A stretch of DNA of 64,000 nucleotides from Pegethrix bostrychoides GSE-TBD4-15B (lineage in GTDB: Bacteria; Cyanobacteriota; Cyanobacteriia; Elainellales; Elainellaceae), in the NCBI GenBank assembly GCA_019359155.1, contig JAHHHV010000064.1, positions 1 through 64,000 on the forward strand. The letters are read 5' to 3'. The notes below the pieces were generated by a model. That model made no database searches, had not been told where the DNA came from, and saw only the letters and a list, made by a program, of their open reading frames with translations. The position numbers were made by a program, and so were the translations under genes. Within the stretch, counting starts at the first letter, position 1. Each line of letters begins with the position of its first letter. Shown here one piece after another: positions 19,522 through 28,318 of this stretch.

Positions 19522-20217
19522 ATGGAGCTTGCCGATTACTATCGACTGCTAGGACTTAGAACCGGCGCTTCCTATGAGGATATCAAAGCGTCCTACCGTC
19601 GTCTGGCTCGGCGCTACCATCCGGATGCAAACCCCACCAATCAGCAGCAGGCGCAAGATCGGTTCATTCAGCTCACTGAAGCTTATAAAGCACTTTCCAG
19701 TCTCCAGTCGCCCGTAGCGCCTGACGCTACCCCTCCTGCTAGCGTCAGGCGCAGTCCAGAGGCCAAACCTCCAGAGACCCAAGCTTCACAGACCCAAGCT
19801 TCACAGACCAGACCAACCGCTAAGCCGCCGATTAAAGTAACGGTCACCAAGACGAGCAGTCAGCGCCAGTCTGCCAGTCAGTCGCCGCAGGTGCAGTTCC
19901 AAAATCTGTCGCTGGCCGACCAGAAGCTCAAGAGCCAGTCTTACCAGCAGCTCCAGCAACTCTTGAAGCAGCAGCGCTTTCCACGTGCGGTTGCCCTCAC
20001 CGAAGGACTGGCTCAGCGCCTGCCTCACGACGCTGAAGTGCGCCAGTGGCAGGCAATTACCTATCAGCGGTTTGGGCGCTATCTGATTGGCAACCGTCAG
20101 TCTGAGAAGGCCAGGGTATATCTAAAAAAAGCGCTGCGGATCGATCCACATAACAAATCGCTCTGGTACGAAGTGGAACGAGATTTCCGCCGGATTGAGC
20201 AGATCGAGATTTACTGA
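19522..20217 (+). CDS. J-domain (DnaJ-like) protein with disordered linker
   Basis: The 231-residue protein opens with a J domain (DYYRLLGLRTGASYEDIKASY). The HPD motif needed to stimulate Hsp70 ATPase is at residues 33-35. It lacks the Gly/Phe, zinc-finger and substrate domains of true DnaJ, so it is a type III J-protein that would direct DnaK to one client or place. Residues 65-125 are a Pro/Ser/Gln-rich linker containing two tandem TQASQ units. The C-terminal 110 residues form helices with a TPR-like look (SEKARVYLKKALRIDPHNKSLW). A perfect 13-base inverted repeat sits in the linker code. Position after the clp genes suggests a proteostasis cluster. Confidence 0.85.
   Translation: MELADYYRLLGLRTGASYEDIKASYRRLARRYHPDANPTNQQQAQDRFIQLTEAYKALSSLQSPVAPDATPPASVRRSPEAKPPETQASQTQASQTRPTAKPPIKVTVTKTSSQRQSASQSPQVQFQNLSLADQKLKSQSYQQLQQLLKQQRFPRAVALTEGLAQRLPHDAEVRQWQAITYQRFGRYLIGNRQSEKARVYLKKALRIDPHNKSLWYEVERDFRRIEQIEIY
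19717..19752 (+). repeat. Perfect 13-base inverted repeat inside the J-domain gene
   Basis: GCGCCTGACGCTA (19717-19729) and its exact reverse complement (19740-19752) flank a 10-base loop. A smaller GTAGCG/CGCTAC palindrome is nested in the left arm. The whole element is translated in frame in the linker and resembles palindromic repeats scattered through cyanobacterial genomes. A 15-base direct repeat (19776-19805) follows. Confidence 0.8.
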
Positions 20218-20261
20218 ATTTGATTAACTGAATCCTGCTGGAACATAAGTTCACAAGCGCA

Positions 20262-20292
20262 TAAAAAACTCCCCAGCTTGCGGCCAGGGAGT
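20262..20292 (-). terminator. Rho-independent terminator for the large acidic protein
   Basis: On the minus strand ACTCCC pairs with GGGAGT (20268-20273 with 20287-20292), with an inner GGC/GCT helix, and is followed by TTTTTT (20263-20268). It lies about 190 bases beyond the stop of the 20480-23824 gene. There is no T-tract on the plus side, so it is not mainly for the J-domain gene. Confidence 0.7.
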
Positions 20293-20479
20293 GTAAATCA
20301 GGGTGCATCTACCGTTCACTTAATCGAGCAAAACTTGACTAATCAGGAGGTTTAGCCGGGTTTTGAGCAGGCTTTATCAGGGCTTCAGCAAACTGTGAAC
20401 TTACGCCGTACTTACACCGTACTTACGCCTTACAAAATTCAGCTCTGCGTTCAGTCCGTCCTCTGCCACTGGAGTATCT

Positions 20480-23400
20480 TTACCGCTGGAGTACGTAGCC
20501 TGAGTTGCTAGGTTTGTAGGTGCCCAGCTTAGAGCCGTTAGAGTTGTACAGCTCGACGGGAACCTGAGTGGCTTCGCTCATATCTGCCAGCGACCGCAGC
20601 AGCCCGTTCACCTGATCTACAGCAGCAGGCGGAAATCCTGGGCTGGGTGAAGCGTTAGAAATGAGCTGGGTGACCGTCTGATCGTAGAGTGAGGTGAACT
20701 GCACCCGAATCGCCTGGGGCGAGAGCGTGTAGGTACAGATTTTGGGCGATCCGGCGCAAACCTGGTCGAAGCCGGACTTAGCTAGCTGAATGGCTCCAGA
20801 ACGCTGCGAGTTCTCCTGCGCCTGCTGCAATGTCTTGGCGTAGGTGCTCAGGAGCGGCTGCACTTGGCTGTAGTAAGCCGACTGGTTGGGAATTTGCTGA
20901 GCGGCGCTGAGGGCATTGCGCCACTGGGCGGCGGCTTCAGTCCACTGATTTTGCTGCTCTAACGCTCGCGCCTGCTCGGCTGCATTCAGCGCCTCGGCGT
21001 AGGCTCCGGCGGCGGTTTGTTCTTGGGCGCGCTGGATATTGGCCTGCGCGAATTTGGGCTGGTAGAGCGATAGAAGCTGCTGAGCCTCGGCATGAGCGAC
21101 TGTCCCAGATGGGATCTGCTCTAGCTGACGAATGGCCACCGTCCAGTTGGCGGCGGTTTCCTGCCAGTTTTCAATCGACTGGGCGGCTTCGGCCTGAGAC
21201 TGCGCCAGCTCTCCCACCTTACGAGCTGCCGCAACCCGCTCTTGTGCCTGCTGCTCTGCGGCAACTCGCTGGTTAATGCCGCTCAAGTTGGCGCGATATT
21301 CTTGCAGCTTGCGCTGAACTAGCGCATAGAGTGGATTGTCAGCTGGAATCTGCTCTAGTCCGTTAATCACCTCGCGCCAGCCCCACTGGATTTCGCGCCA
21401 GACGGGCAGCGGATGCGGCGGGTTTTGGCTACGCTGGGCAATCTGATTGGCTTTGTCTAGGGCTTCGACGACCTGCTTGAGCGCCACGGACTGGTCTTCG
21501 TAGGTGGCCAGCAGTCTTTGTGCCTTGGAATAGTGGCTTGACCAGACTGGAATTATGCCTAGCAGATAGTTGGCTTCGCTGAGCTGCTTATAGGCTCCCA
21601 CGACATCGAGCGCCGAATCGGTAGTGCGGGCAGTCTGAATCGCCGCTAGACTGAGCTGCTGCGCCTGCTGAATCTGCTCGCAGCGACCCATCACGCAGGG
21701 GCGAGTCAGCATATACAGTCCAATGGCCAGGACAAACATGCCCAGCGCCCCACTCAGGGCGAGATTGGGAGTGCTTTGCTGACGAGCAGCAGGCTCTACG
21801 GCTTCGGCTCCTTCAGGGGTTTCTTGGGGGGGGGCAGCTTCAGCTACCGGAGTCAGGGCTACCGGAGTCGGGGCTGCTGGCGCTGGGACTGTTGGAATTG
21901 CAAACGCTAATTCTGTAGAGTCGGTTTCTGCTTCTACCTCTGCTTCCGCCAACAGCAGTTCTTCTGCCTCCGCTGACTCTGTGGTATTTAGACCCTCTGC
22001 TTGCAGGTCGATGCTGTCAAGTTCTAGGCTATCGTCAGGCAAGACCGCTGACTCGCTGAGCACCGCTCTGGCAAACGAGTCTTCTGCTAACGACTCTGCG
22101 GTATCGAGCATATCGGTTTCACTGTCTAGCTCCAGACTGTCTAGCTCCAGACTGTCTAGCTCAAACTGATCGAGTTCGATATCGTACTCGTCGCCGTCAT
22201 GACTATACTCGGCAGCCTGATCTAGCGGAGCAAGTGATAATAACTGATCAACAGTATCGGTATCGTCGCCATATTCTGAAGCTAGTAGTTCAGAGTCAGA
22301 GTCAGGCTCAAGGGCACTGAAGGGATTGGCTTCTACGGTTAATTCAGATGCTGAAATTTCGTCGGAGAGTCTTTCCTGATAAATAATCCCTTCATGAATC
22401 ACCTCCTTAGGGATTACTGCTTCATGATCTTCATGAACAGACTCGTAGAGGTCGTCTTCTATCGCATCAGCAGTATCAAGGCTGTCTTGATCGATGCTGT
22501 CAAGCTCTAAACTGTCAAGCTCTAAACTGTCAAACTCTAAGCTGTCAAATTCAATGCCCTCCAGCATGTCATCGTCAAACTCAGCGCCATCTAGCTGGAC
22601 AGTTGAGTTGGGCAACGCTGCTGAAGCTGCTGCAATGAGTTCGCTGACTAGCTCTGGATTGAGCGGTTCGGATTCGGGTTCAGCTACGAATGGTAGAGCA
22701 GTTGGCTCGACCAGCTCAACTGGCTTAACTTCGGATACCTGAAAATCACTCAGCTCGCGTATCAGCAGATCGGGTTCTGTTGCATCGATCTCAGCCTCTG
22801 CAAGCTGATGAATTAACAGATCGATGTCAAAATTCTCAGACGCATTCTCAGGTAAGTTGTCAAACTGCTGCACGACTGGCTGTTCGGCAACCGCTGGCTC
22901 AATTACGGCTGGTTCCATCGACTCAGCGGACAACTCAGGCTGCGCTTCTAGGCTGGGCGAGTTAATTGGGGCAGTGGCTAATTCATCCTCAAAACCAGCT
23001 GCAACTAGCTCACCTATCTCAACCAGTTCTGGCGCAGCTAAGTCACCGGGCTGCGCTACTGAAGACTGCGCTGCCGTAACCTCTGCGATTTCTGCAACTT
23101 CTAATTGCAATGATGGCTTAATCTCTTCGCCTGCTTCGATTTCAAGCAAGGCGGTACTCTGCTCAAGCAATTCAGTTGGATTGTCGTTAGGCTCAATCTC
23201 AGGCTCAATCTCAGCCTCCAACCCCCAAGGATCAGCAATCGTGAAGTCGGGTGCTGCTTCAGGTTCCGCCGATGGCTCGATTGCTTCGGTATGCTCAGGC
23301 TGCGGTTCTGGTAAGGCCGTAGGTAACGCAGGCTCAATAGCTGACTCGATAACCAACTCGACAAGTGGTTCGACAAGTGGTTCGACAAGTGGCTCAGCAA

Positions 23401-23824
23401 CAGGCTCAATAATTGGCGCAGCCACGGGTTCGACCGTCGACTCGACAACGGGCTGACTCGGCGCTGTAGCTAGTCTTGATCTAGAGGCTGGTTTAGGCAG
23501 ATCTAAGCGAAATTTGCGCGATGCGTAGGGCTGCTGATAGCCTGCGATTCGTAAAAACATCTGTACCGGCAGCTTTTCTGGAGCTGCGGCTTCGGCGCTC
23601 AGCATCTCTGGAACCAGCTCTCGAATCGCCGTTTCTAACTCTTCAAAGGTCTGCTCCAGATCTGGTTCCAAATGCAGCAAATGCTCGGCCAGCACTAAGA
23701 GCGTCTGATCCTTAACTGCACAGCGAAACTGAAGCGTATGCCGCTCCAAGCGCCCTAGCAGCGCCTGCTGGAGCGTTTGCCCAATCGCGGTCTCTGGCTG
23801 CGGAGCAGGATTTCTAAACCTCAT
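20480..23824 (-). CDS. Large acidic repeat membrane protein, unknown function
   Basis: From the ATG at 23822-23824 (MRFRNPAPQPETAIGQT) this is a 1114-residue protein; the frame is open further upstream, but that part looks non-coding. Residues 1-110 form a folded N-terminal domain. Residues 130-700 are very acidic and low in complexity: first EPLVEPLVEPLVE-type pentads, then two clusters of the unit LELDS (for example at DNA 22130-22166 and 22494-22550). A single TM helix follows (LALSGALGMFVLAIGLYML, about residue 745), then a roughly 350-residue Ala/Gln-rich helical part with repeated AAxWxxAL-type segments and a C-terminal beta domain. An acidic disordered cytoplasmic half anchored to a periplasmic helical half is the likely topology. 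No family recognised beyond general resemblance to IMS-like or chaperone-associated cyanobacterial membrane proteins. Confidence 0.75.
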   Translation of the reverse strand: MRFRNPAPQPETAIGQTLQQALLGRLERHTLQFRCAVKDQTLLVLAEHLLHLEPDLEQTFEELETAIRELVPEMLSAEAAAPEKLPVQMFLRIAGYQQPYASRKFRLDLPKPASRSRLATAPSQPVVESTVEPVAAPIIEPVAEPLVEPLVEPLVELVIESAIEPALPTALPEPQPEHTEAIEPSAEPEAAPDFTIADPWGLEAEIEPEIEPNDNPTELLEQSTALLEIEAGEEIKPSLQLEVAEIAEVTAAQSSVAQPGDLAAPELVEIGELVAAGFEDELATAPINSPSLEAQPELSAESMEPAVIEPAVAEQPVVQQFDNLPENASENFDIDLLIHQLAEAEIDATEPDLLIRELSDFQVSEVKPVELVEPTALPFVAEPESEPLNPELVSELIAAASAALPNSTVQLDGAEFDDDMLEGIEFDSLEFDSLELDSLELDSIDQDSLDTADAIEDDLYESVHEDHEAVIPKEVIHEGIIYQERLSDEISASELTVEANPFSALEPDSDSELLASEYGDDTDTVDQLLSLAPLDQAAEYSHDGDEYDIELDQFELDSLELDSLELDSETDMLDTAESLAEDSFARAVLSESAVLPDDSLELDSIDLQAEGLNTTESAEAEELLLAEAEVEAETDSTELAFAIPTVPAPAAPTPVALTPVAEAAPPQETPEGAEAVEPAARQQSTPNLALSGALGMFVLAIGLYMLTRPCVMGRCEQIQQAQQLSLAAIQTARTTDSALDVVGAYKQLSEANYLLGIIPVWSSHYSKAQRLLATYEDQSVALKQVVEALDKANQIAQRSQNPPHPLPVWREIQWGWREVINGLEQIPADNPLYALVQRKLQEYRANLSGINQRVAAEQQAQERVAAARKVGELAQSQAEAAQSIENWQETAANWTVAIRQLEQIPSGTVAHAEAQQLLSLYQPKFAQANIQRAQEQTAAGAYAEALNAAEQARALEQQNQWTEAAAQWRNALSAAQQIPNQSAYYSQVQPLLSTYAKTLQQAQENSQRSGAIQLAKSGFDQVCAGSPKICTYTLSPQAIRVQFTSLYDQTVTQLISNASPSPGFPPAAVDQVNGLLRSLADMSEATQVPVELYNSNGSKLGTYKPSNSGYVLQR
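22130..22166. repeat. 15-base coding repeat (LELDS units)
   Basis: Units of ACTGTCTAGCTCCAG recur head to tail and code for LELDS on the minus strand. A second, diverged cluster lies at 22494-22550. The perfect DNA identity of the first cluster suggests recent slippage expansion. Confidence 0.7.
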
Positions 23825-23882
23825 GCGCTCTATTCCGATTCGAGAAACACTGTTTGACCATACGGCAGAAATGCAGGGTGAT

Positions 23883-23908
23883 CCGCTAGACTTCAAGTCT
23901 AGCAGCGG
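23883..23908. other. Strong hairpin upstream of the acidic-protein gene
   Basis: GCTAGAC and GTCTAGC pair around TTCAA, with outer CCGC/GCGG pairs and one bulged base. It lies about 60 bases before the chosen start of the minus-strand gene and could be a leader hairpin or an operator. It supports treating this region as non-coding. Confidence 0.5.
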
Positions 23909-24021
23909 CGAAACTCCAAAAAGTTCACAAAATTTTGGCTGTACAGTTCTAGTTTTAGCCTTAAATTCGGCCTCAAATTGGCCTTGCTTCATGATTTCAG
24001 TCTGGATTTCAGTCTGGCCGC

Positions 24022-24052
24022 TTGCAATTTGCCTATACCACTCGGCTAGAAT
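24022..24052 (+). promoter_or_regulatory. Possible promoter of the 6S RNA
   Basis: TTGCAA (24022-24027) and TAGAAT (24047-24052) are separated by 19 bases, which is slightly long. The -10 lies 7 bases before the predicted RNA 5' end. Confidence 0.4.
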
Positions 24053-24058
24053 GGAGGA

Positions 24059-24245
24059 GGTTCTACTGCGGCGTTGGTGACTGCCAATAGCGTTTTATGA
24101 TCTATGCCTTCTGAATAAGGGAACCTAAATTATCCTGGCGGCAGTAGACCGGGCTTGTACCCGGAAACTTTAAGCCAGCGACTATGGTGCCCACCTGGAC
24201 TTGTTCCAGGTCAAAAACTGAGGTAAGACGGCGTTGCGGTGAACC
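24059..24245 (+). ncRNA. ssaA: Probable 6S RNA (RNA polymerase-binding regulator)
   Basis: A 187-base region without an ORF has the length and layout of cyanobacterial 6S RNA. The ends close: GGTTC (24059-24063) pairs with GAACC (24241-24245), and ACTGC with GCGGT. GGCGTT-type wobble pairs then continue inward. Internally, CTGGC (24135-24139) pairs with GCCAG (24174-24178) and encloses a perfect CCGGG/CCCGG hairpin; a further ACCTGGA/TCCAGGT hairpin lies on the 3' side. Short blocks such as AGGGAACC and GAGGTAAGACGGC match my memory of cyanobacterial 6S sequences. 6S RNA mimics an open promoter and sequesters sigma-70 holoenzyme. A covariance-model search would settle it; RNase P or tmRNA do not fit the length or motifs. 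Confidence 0.72.
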
Positions 24246-24480
24246 ATCATCATTTAGATTACGATTGTTCAATTCCTGGGTCTGAGCAGGGCAATTAGCC
24301 TAAGCGGGGCCAGGAGTTTTGATAGATTTAGGTCAGGCTGGTCGCTAGCGCGGTCGGCCTGATTTTAGGTTCAACGAGATTTTGGATCGGGATCGCGCGG
24401 AGCTGAACGCGCCTGCACCCAAGTCCGTGAGGCAGCTTTACAACTCGCAGTAAATTTATTACAATAAAAACGTAGTCGTT

Positions 24481-25905
24481 ATGAGTTTGTTTAATATGGC
24501 AACAGATATGACAGCAGATATGGCAACTCCAGCAGTCGAGAATCTGGTGATCATTGGCTCCGGGCCTGCGGGCTACACTGCCGCAATCTATGCAGCCAGA
24601 GCGAATCTCAAGCCCTTCATGTTTGAAGGCTACCAGGTCGGCGGCTTGCCGGGCGGGCAGCTCATGACCACTACAGAAGTTGAGAATTTTCCGGGCTTCC
24701 CCGACGGCATTATGGGGCCAGAGCTGATGGATCGGATGAAGGCGCAGGCACTGCGCTGGGGAGCTGAACTCGTCACCGAAGACGTGATTTCTGTAGATTT
24801 TAGCCAGCGTCCGTTTGTGATTCGCTCTGAAGAGACAGAGCTGCGCGCGCATAGCGTGATTATCGCAACCGGAGCCACCGCCCAGCGGCTAGGACTGCCC
24901 AGCGAGTCGCTGTTTTGGAGCCAGGGAATTTCAGCCTGCGCGATTTGCGATGGCGCAACGCCCGTCTTCCGCAACGCCGAAATTGTCGTGATTGGCGGCG
25001 GCGACTCAGCCGCAGAAGAGGCGGTTTATCTGACCAAATATGGCAGTCACGTCCATCTGCTCGTCCGCAGCGACAGAATGCGCGCCAGCAAAGCCATGCA
25101 GGATCGGGTGCTGAAGAACCCTAAAATCACCGTGCATTGGAACACCGAAGCAGTCGATGTCTACGGCACAGGCTGGATGGAAGGGATCAAAGTTCGCAAT
25201 CGGCAGACGCAAGAAGAGAGCAATATTGCGGCCAGAGGGCTGTTTTACGCGATTGGCCACCGCCCCAACACTAGCCTGTTCAAAGGCCAAATAGAGCTGG
25301 ATGAGGTGGGCTATGTTGTGACTCAGCACGGCGTTCAGACCAGCGTAGAGGGCGTTTTTGCCGCAGGCGATGTGCAGGATCACGAGTATCGGCAGGGAAT
25401 TACGGCGGCTGGAACGGGCTGTATGGCAGCGCTCTTGGCCGAGCGCTGGCTGACGACCAACGATCTAGTGCAGGAGTTCCACCAAACGGCGGCTTCTGAG
25501 CAATCGGCAGCCCAGCCTGAAGTAAAATCCGAGGCTAAAACCGAGGCCGAAGCTGAAGCCGAGTTCGACCTTGCCCAGACGCGGCATCAGGGTAGCTTTG
25601 CTCTGCGGAAGCTTTACCACGACAGCGATCGGCTGATTATGGTGAAGTATGCCTCACCCACCTGCGGCCCTTGCCATACGCTGAAGCCAATTCTGAGCAA
25701 GATCGTTGATGAATTCGACGGGCGCGTACATTACGTTGAAATTGACATTGAGCAAGATCCGGCCATTGCTGAGTCGGCAGGTGTTGTCGGCACTCCCACC
25801 GTGCAGTTCTTCCGCGACAAGGCGCTGGTGGGTGAATTAAAAGGCGTGAAGCCCAAGAGCCAATACCGCGAAACGATTGCGGGCTATTTGATGGCAAAGG
25901 TATGA
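24481..25905 (+). CDS. trxB: NADPH-thioredoxin reductase with fused thioredoxin domain (NTRC)
   Basis: The 474-residue protein joins a full NADPH-thioredoxin reductase to a C-terminal thioredoxin. The FAD-binding [16 protein letters not shown] is near residue 23. The reductase redox pair CAIC is at Cys153/Cys156, followed by the NADPH motif [12 protein letters not shown], and the second FAD motif is [10 protein letters not shown]. After an acidic Glu/Ala linker (about 340-365) the thioredoxin domain carries CGPC at Cys395/Cys398 and the cis-Pro segment VVGTPTVQF. This is the NTRC architecture of oxygenic phototrophs, which reduces 2-Cys peroxiredoxins and tunes chlorophyll synthesis and carbon fixation. 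It lies 235 bases after the 6S RNA on the same strand. Confidence 0.95.
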   Translation: MSLFNMATDMTADMATPAVENLVIIGSGPAGYTAAIYAARANLKPFMFEGYQVGGLPGGQLMTTTEVENFPGFPDGIMGPELMDRMKAQALRWGAELVTEDVISVDFSQRPFVIRSEETELRAHSVIIATGATAQRLGLPSESLFWSQGISACAICDGATPVFRNAEIVVIGGGDSAAEEAVYLTKYGSHVHLLVRSDRMRASKAMQDRVLKNPKITVHWNTEAVDVYGTGWMEGIKVRNRQTQEESNIAARGLFYAIGHRPNTSLFKGQIELDEVGYVVTQHGVQTSVEGVFAAGDVQDHEYRQGITAAGTGCMAALLAERWLTTNDLVQEFHQTAASEQSAAQPEVKSEAKTEAEAEAEFDLAQTRHQGSFALRKLYHDSDRLIMVKYASPTCGPCHTLKPILSKIVDEFDGRVHYVEIDIEQDPAIAESAGVVGTPTVQFFRDKALVGELKGVKPKSQYRETIAGYLMAKV

Positions 25906-25925
25906 TCCAGGCTTGATTAAGCCTA

Positions 25926-25967
25926 GTGCCCGACAGGATTAGCATTTACTGTTAATTTGACGGGCAC
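25926..25967 (+). other. Inverted repeat after the NTRC gene
   Basis: GTGCCCG (25926-25932) and CGGGCAC (25961-25967) are perfect complements around a 28-base AT-rich loop. There is no T-tract, so it is only a weak terminator candidate. The rest of the gap to 26180 shows nothing recognisable. Confidence 0.35.
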
Positions 25968-26180
25968 AGGCTCGGCAGGGCTCAAATGTTCTATAAATAA
26001 GGCGGCACTGCGTAGGGTTCAAAGTAGGTCTCAAAGCCTTAAATCCAGAGATTGCCGTCTCTAGCTGAGAGACAAGCCTTGCGGCTACCTATCGCAATGT
26101 CGCCTGTTCAAAAGTCTGGAGCCAAAGTACTGACTTATAAACTGACTTAATAAGTACTGGCTCATCTCTGCCTAGGATTC

Positions 26181-26807
26181 CTATGCACCAGCACCAGCGA
26201 GTCCTAGGCTATCTAGCGTTTGACCACCAGCAATACCGTCTACAAGTAGCCCCTGATCCACCTGATAGGCAATCACAGCTTCTTTCGTCTCATAGCCATA
26301 GAGACCATCAACGCTGACGGGATAGCCTAGATCCGCGAGAGTTTGCTGGAGCAATGCCACAATCTCTCCCGATGCTCCGAGCTTCAGCAGGTTGGCGTCA
26401 GTAACCGGGTGATAGGAGATGCCCTGATAGTCACCGCCGCTCGATCCACTCGATCCGCTATCACAGTAGCAGTCGTATGAACTGCTAGAGCTATAGTACG
26501 TCGGCTGGTAGGACTGATAGGAATAGTAGACAGGGCGGCTGTAGCAAGAGCTGTAGCAACCCGAATAGCTGATCGGACGATAGATTGGGCGATGGATCGG
26601 GCGGTAGGTTGGGCGGCAGCAGCCATAGCCATAGGCCATTGCTGGAGCAGCACTGAGTAGACCACCCGCCAACGCAGTGGCAGAAACGCCGATTGCAGCA
26701 GCAACTGCTTTGCCAGAGACCTTAATATTTGCAAAGGACTTTCCTTCTGAACTCAGCTCAAAGTCTTCATAGCCTTGAGCTACTTCGGTGTAAGCAACTG
26801 TCTCCAT
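26181..26807 (-). CDS. Exported peptidoglycan-binding protein with Tyr/Ser/Cys-rich linker
   Basis: The ATG at 26805-26807 is preceded by AGGACAGG and gives the METVAY start common in this cyanobacterial group; the 208-residue form is preferred to the longer frame. An acidic stretch (about 10-30) precedes a hydrophobic segment (about 34-58, ending APAMAYG) that is probably a late signal peptide. Next is a striking linker of RPI(H/Y) units, then SYS, CYSS and SYQ-type runs with several Cys residues. The C-terminal 65 residues are a PG_binding_1 domain (LLKLGASGEIVALLQQTL, then DGLYGYETKEAVIAYQ). The domain binds peptidoglycan; the Tyr/Cys-rich linker could be cross-linked, which is inference. 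Confidence 0.83.
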   Translation of the reverse strand: METVAYTEVAQGYEDFELSSEGKSFANIKVSGKAVAAAIGVSATALAGGLLSAAPAMAYGYGCCRPTYRPIHRPIYRPISYSGCYSSCYSRPVYYSYQSYQPTYYSSSSSYDCYCDSGSSGSSGGDYQGISYHPVTDANLLKLGASGEIVALLQQTLADLGYPVSVDGLYGYETKEAVIAYQVDQGLLVDGIAGGQTLDSLGLAGAGA

Positions 26808-27173
26808 ATGAACCTGTCCTAGATGTACGAAAGAGATTAACTTGATCTGCCCTAGTAGATGGGCAGAAGCCGCTGTTTTGAAGTTAAACAATCGGCATCG
26901 AAATTATTTTTACATTGACGCAGAAAAATTGATAGTCTTCAAACGTAATCCAGGCAAGGATTTGCAGTATTTTGAGTGGATATCTAGCAGTCCTGTCTGA
27001 GAGAAGACTCTAGATATGTAGATCAATGAGCAATTCTCTTAATGCAGACGCTAACTGTAGAAATTAAAAAATTAATAGAATTTGCTTTTTCTTTTTCCGG
27101 CAAATTATCTGGCTGAGGCTCAATTGCCAACAAGCTCACCTAGCTAAAGCGGCGCTCATCCTCAGCTAGTCAG
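26808..27173. other. Gap without recognised features
   Basis: This AT-richer stretch upstream of the peptidoglycan-binding gene must contain that gene's promoter. I see no ORF, RNA gene or strong inverted repeat in it. Confidence 0.3.
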
Positions 27174-28277
27174 CTAAACGTATCGCCTCTTGAGCGCGCT
27201 GGCAATTTCGCCGCCGTTTCGCCGCAGTCCTTCAAAGAAAAAATATACCTCGCCCTGAATGCCGTTTTTGCGGTTGTAGTCGATGGCGCGTTGCAGCTGA
27301 GTCGCACCATTTTCAGTGCTGCCTGCTTGAATCACGATGCCGGGAAAGATTCGGTCAAGCTGCTTGGGGTACTGCTGCACCAGCCTGTCGATTTCGCGGG
27401 CATAGCTGGAAAAGTTGGCGCGGTAAATTTGCGGATGCAGCGTATCGACGAGTCCTTGCGCCATCCAGCCCTGCACATCTTGCAGATAATGATCAAGCGC
27501 CCAGGGCGAGACGTTGGGCGCCATAGACAGCAGCAGGTGAGGGTTGACGGCCTGCACAGCCTGTCGCAGTCTGCCCAGAAAATTGGTGAGCTTGGCAGCG
27601 CGAAAGTTGCGCCACTGAATCCAGTCTGGGTGAGTGGGCGGCTGATTAGGCAGCATCAGCGGGAATCGCACGGAGAGCCGGGGGGGAGCCTGAGCGTACT
27701 GAGCCGTAAACTGCGCGATGGTCGCAGCGTCATAGCCGCCGTTGAAAGGTGTGGCGGGCAATCGGTCATCGCCCTGTACACCCGCCACTCCGTAGTTCTG
27801 GACAACTTCCCGCATCAAGGCAATCAAAAAATCCTGCACCTCCGGGTCAAAGGCATTCATCCAGGCTAGCGGATGGCCACTGCGATTCACCAGCAGCTTG
27901 CCGTCTTGATCGCGTCCGCCCCAGTGCGGTTTGGTGCTGATGATATGGCCACCGCTGAGATCGGCGGAGCAGGCAAAGCCATATTCAAACCAGGGAACGA
28001 CGCTGAGGCCGACCGCACTCGCCTCCTCTACAATCTCTTGGAGCGGGTCGCGGCTGCCATAGAGTGGGTCAATGCCGAAGTCAGCTCCAAACTGCCGCTG
28101 CATCTCGGCGCTTTTGTACAGCGTCCAGCCCTTGTTCCAGACGACAGGATAGAGTGTGTTGAAGCCGCTGTCGGCCAAGAGGTGCATGGCGCGTTTGATC
28201 CGCTCCCGCGACTGCAAAACTTTGCTAGCCACGTTGGTGAGCCAAACGCCCCGAACTGGCGTCTCATCACGTTTCAT
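27174..28277 (-). CDS. GHL10-type glycoside hydrolase-like protein (family of PF02638)
   Basis: The 367-residue product shows the GHL10 signature at its start, RGVWLTNVASKVLQSRERI, then MHLLADSGFNTLYPVVWNKG and VVPWFEYGFACS. A TIM-barrel fold is expected, with DPEVQDFLIALMREVVQNYGVAGVQGDDRL in the middle and LSMAPNVSPWALDHYLQD later. Family members are thought to act on polysaccharide or peptidoglycan, although the activity of most is untested. There is no signal peptide on this copy, so it appears cytoplasmic unless exported another way. The stop is followed by a 366-base gap; the squalene synthase-like gene lies upstream on the same strand, 41 bases away, which suggests an operon. Confidence 0.85.
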   Translation of the reverse strand: MKRDETPVRGVWLTNVASKVLQSRERIKRAMHLLADSGFNTLYPVVWNKGWTLYKSAEMQRQFGADFGIDPLYGSRDPLQEIVEEASAVGLSVVPWFEYGFACSADLSGGHIISTKPHWGGRDQDGKLLVNRSGHPLAWMNAFDPEVQDFLIALMREVVQNYGVAGVQGDDRLPATPFNGGYDAATIAQFTAQYAQAPPRLSVRFPLMLPNQPPTHPDWIQWRNFRAAKLTNFLGRLRQAVQAVNPHLLLSMAPNVSPWALDHYLQDVQGWMAQGLVDTLHPQIYRANFSSYAREIDRLVQQYPKQLDRIFPGIVIQAGSTENGATQLQRAIDYNRKNGIQGEVYFFFEGLRRNGGEIASALKRRYV

Positions 28278-28318
28278 GCCATCCTATACCATTGCACTAG
28301 CAGCGCTGGCTAGCATCG

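Noticed and set aside
22824-23456. 210-codon Ser/Gly-rich plus-strand frame opposite the acidic protein
   Set aside because: It is the complement of the EPLVEP and LELDS repeats, so its repeats follow from the real gene; no start context or domain supports it.
23825-23992. Extended N-terminus of the acidic protein
   Set aside because: The upstream codons include a strong hairpin and give an irregular, Cys-containing sequence; the MRFRNP start is more natural.
24328-24852. 174-codon minus-strand frame opposite the start of the NTRC gene
   Set aside because: It is antisense to the conserved FAD-binding part of NTRC, and has irregular composition.
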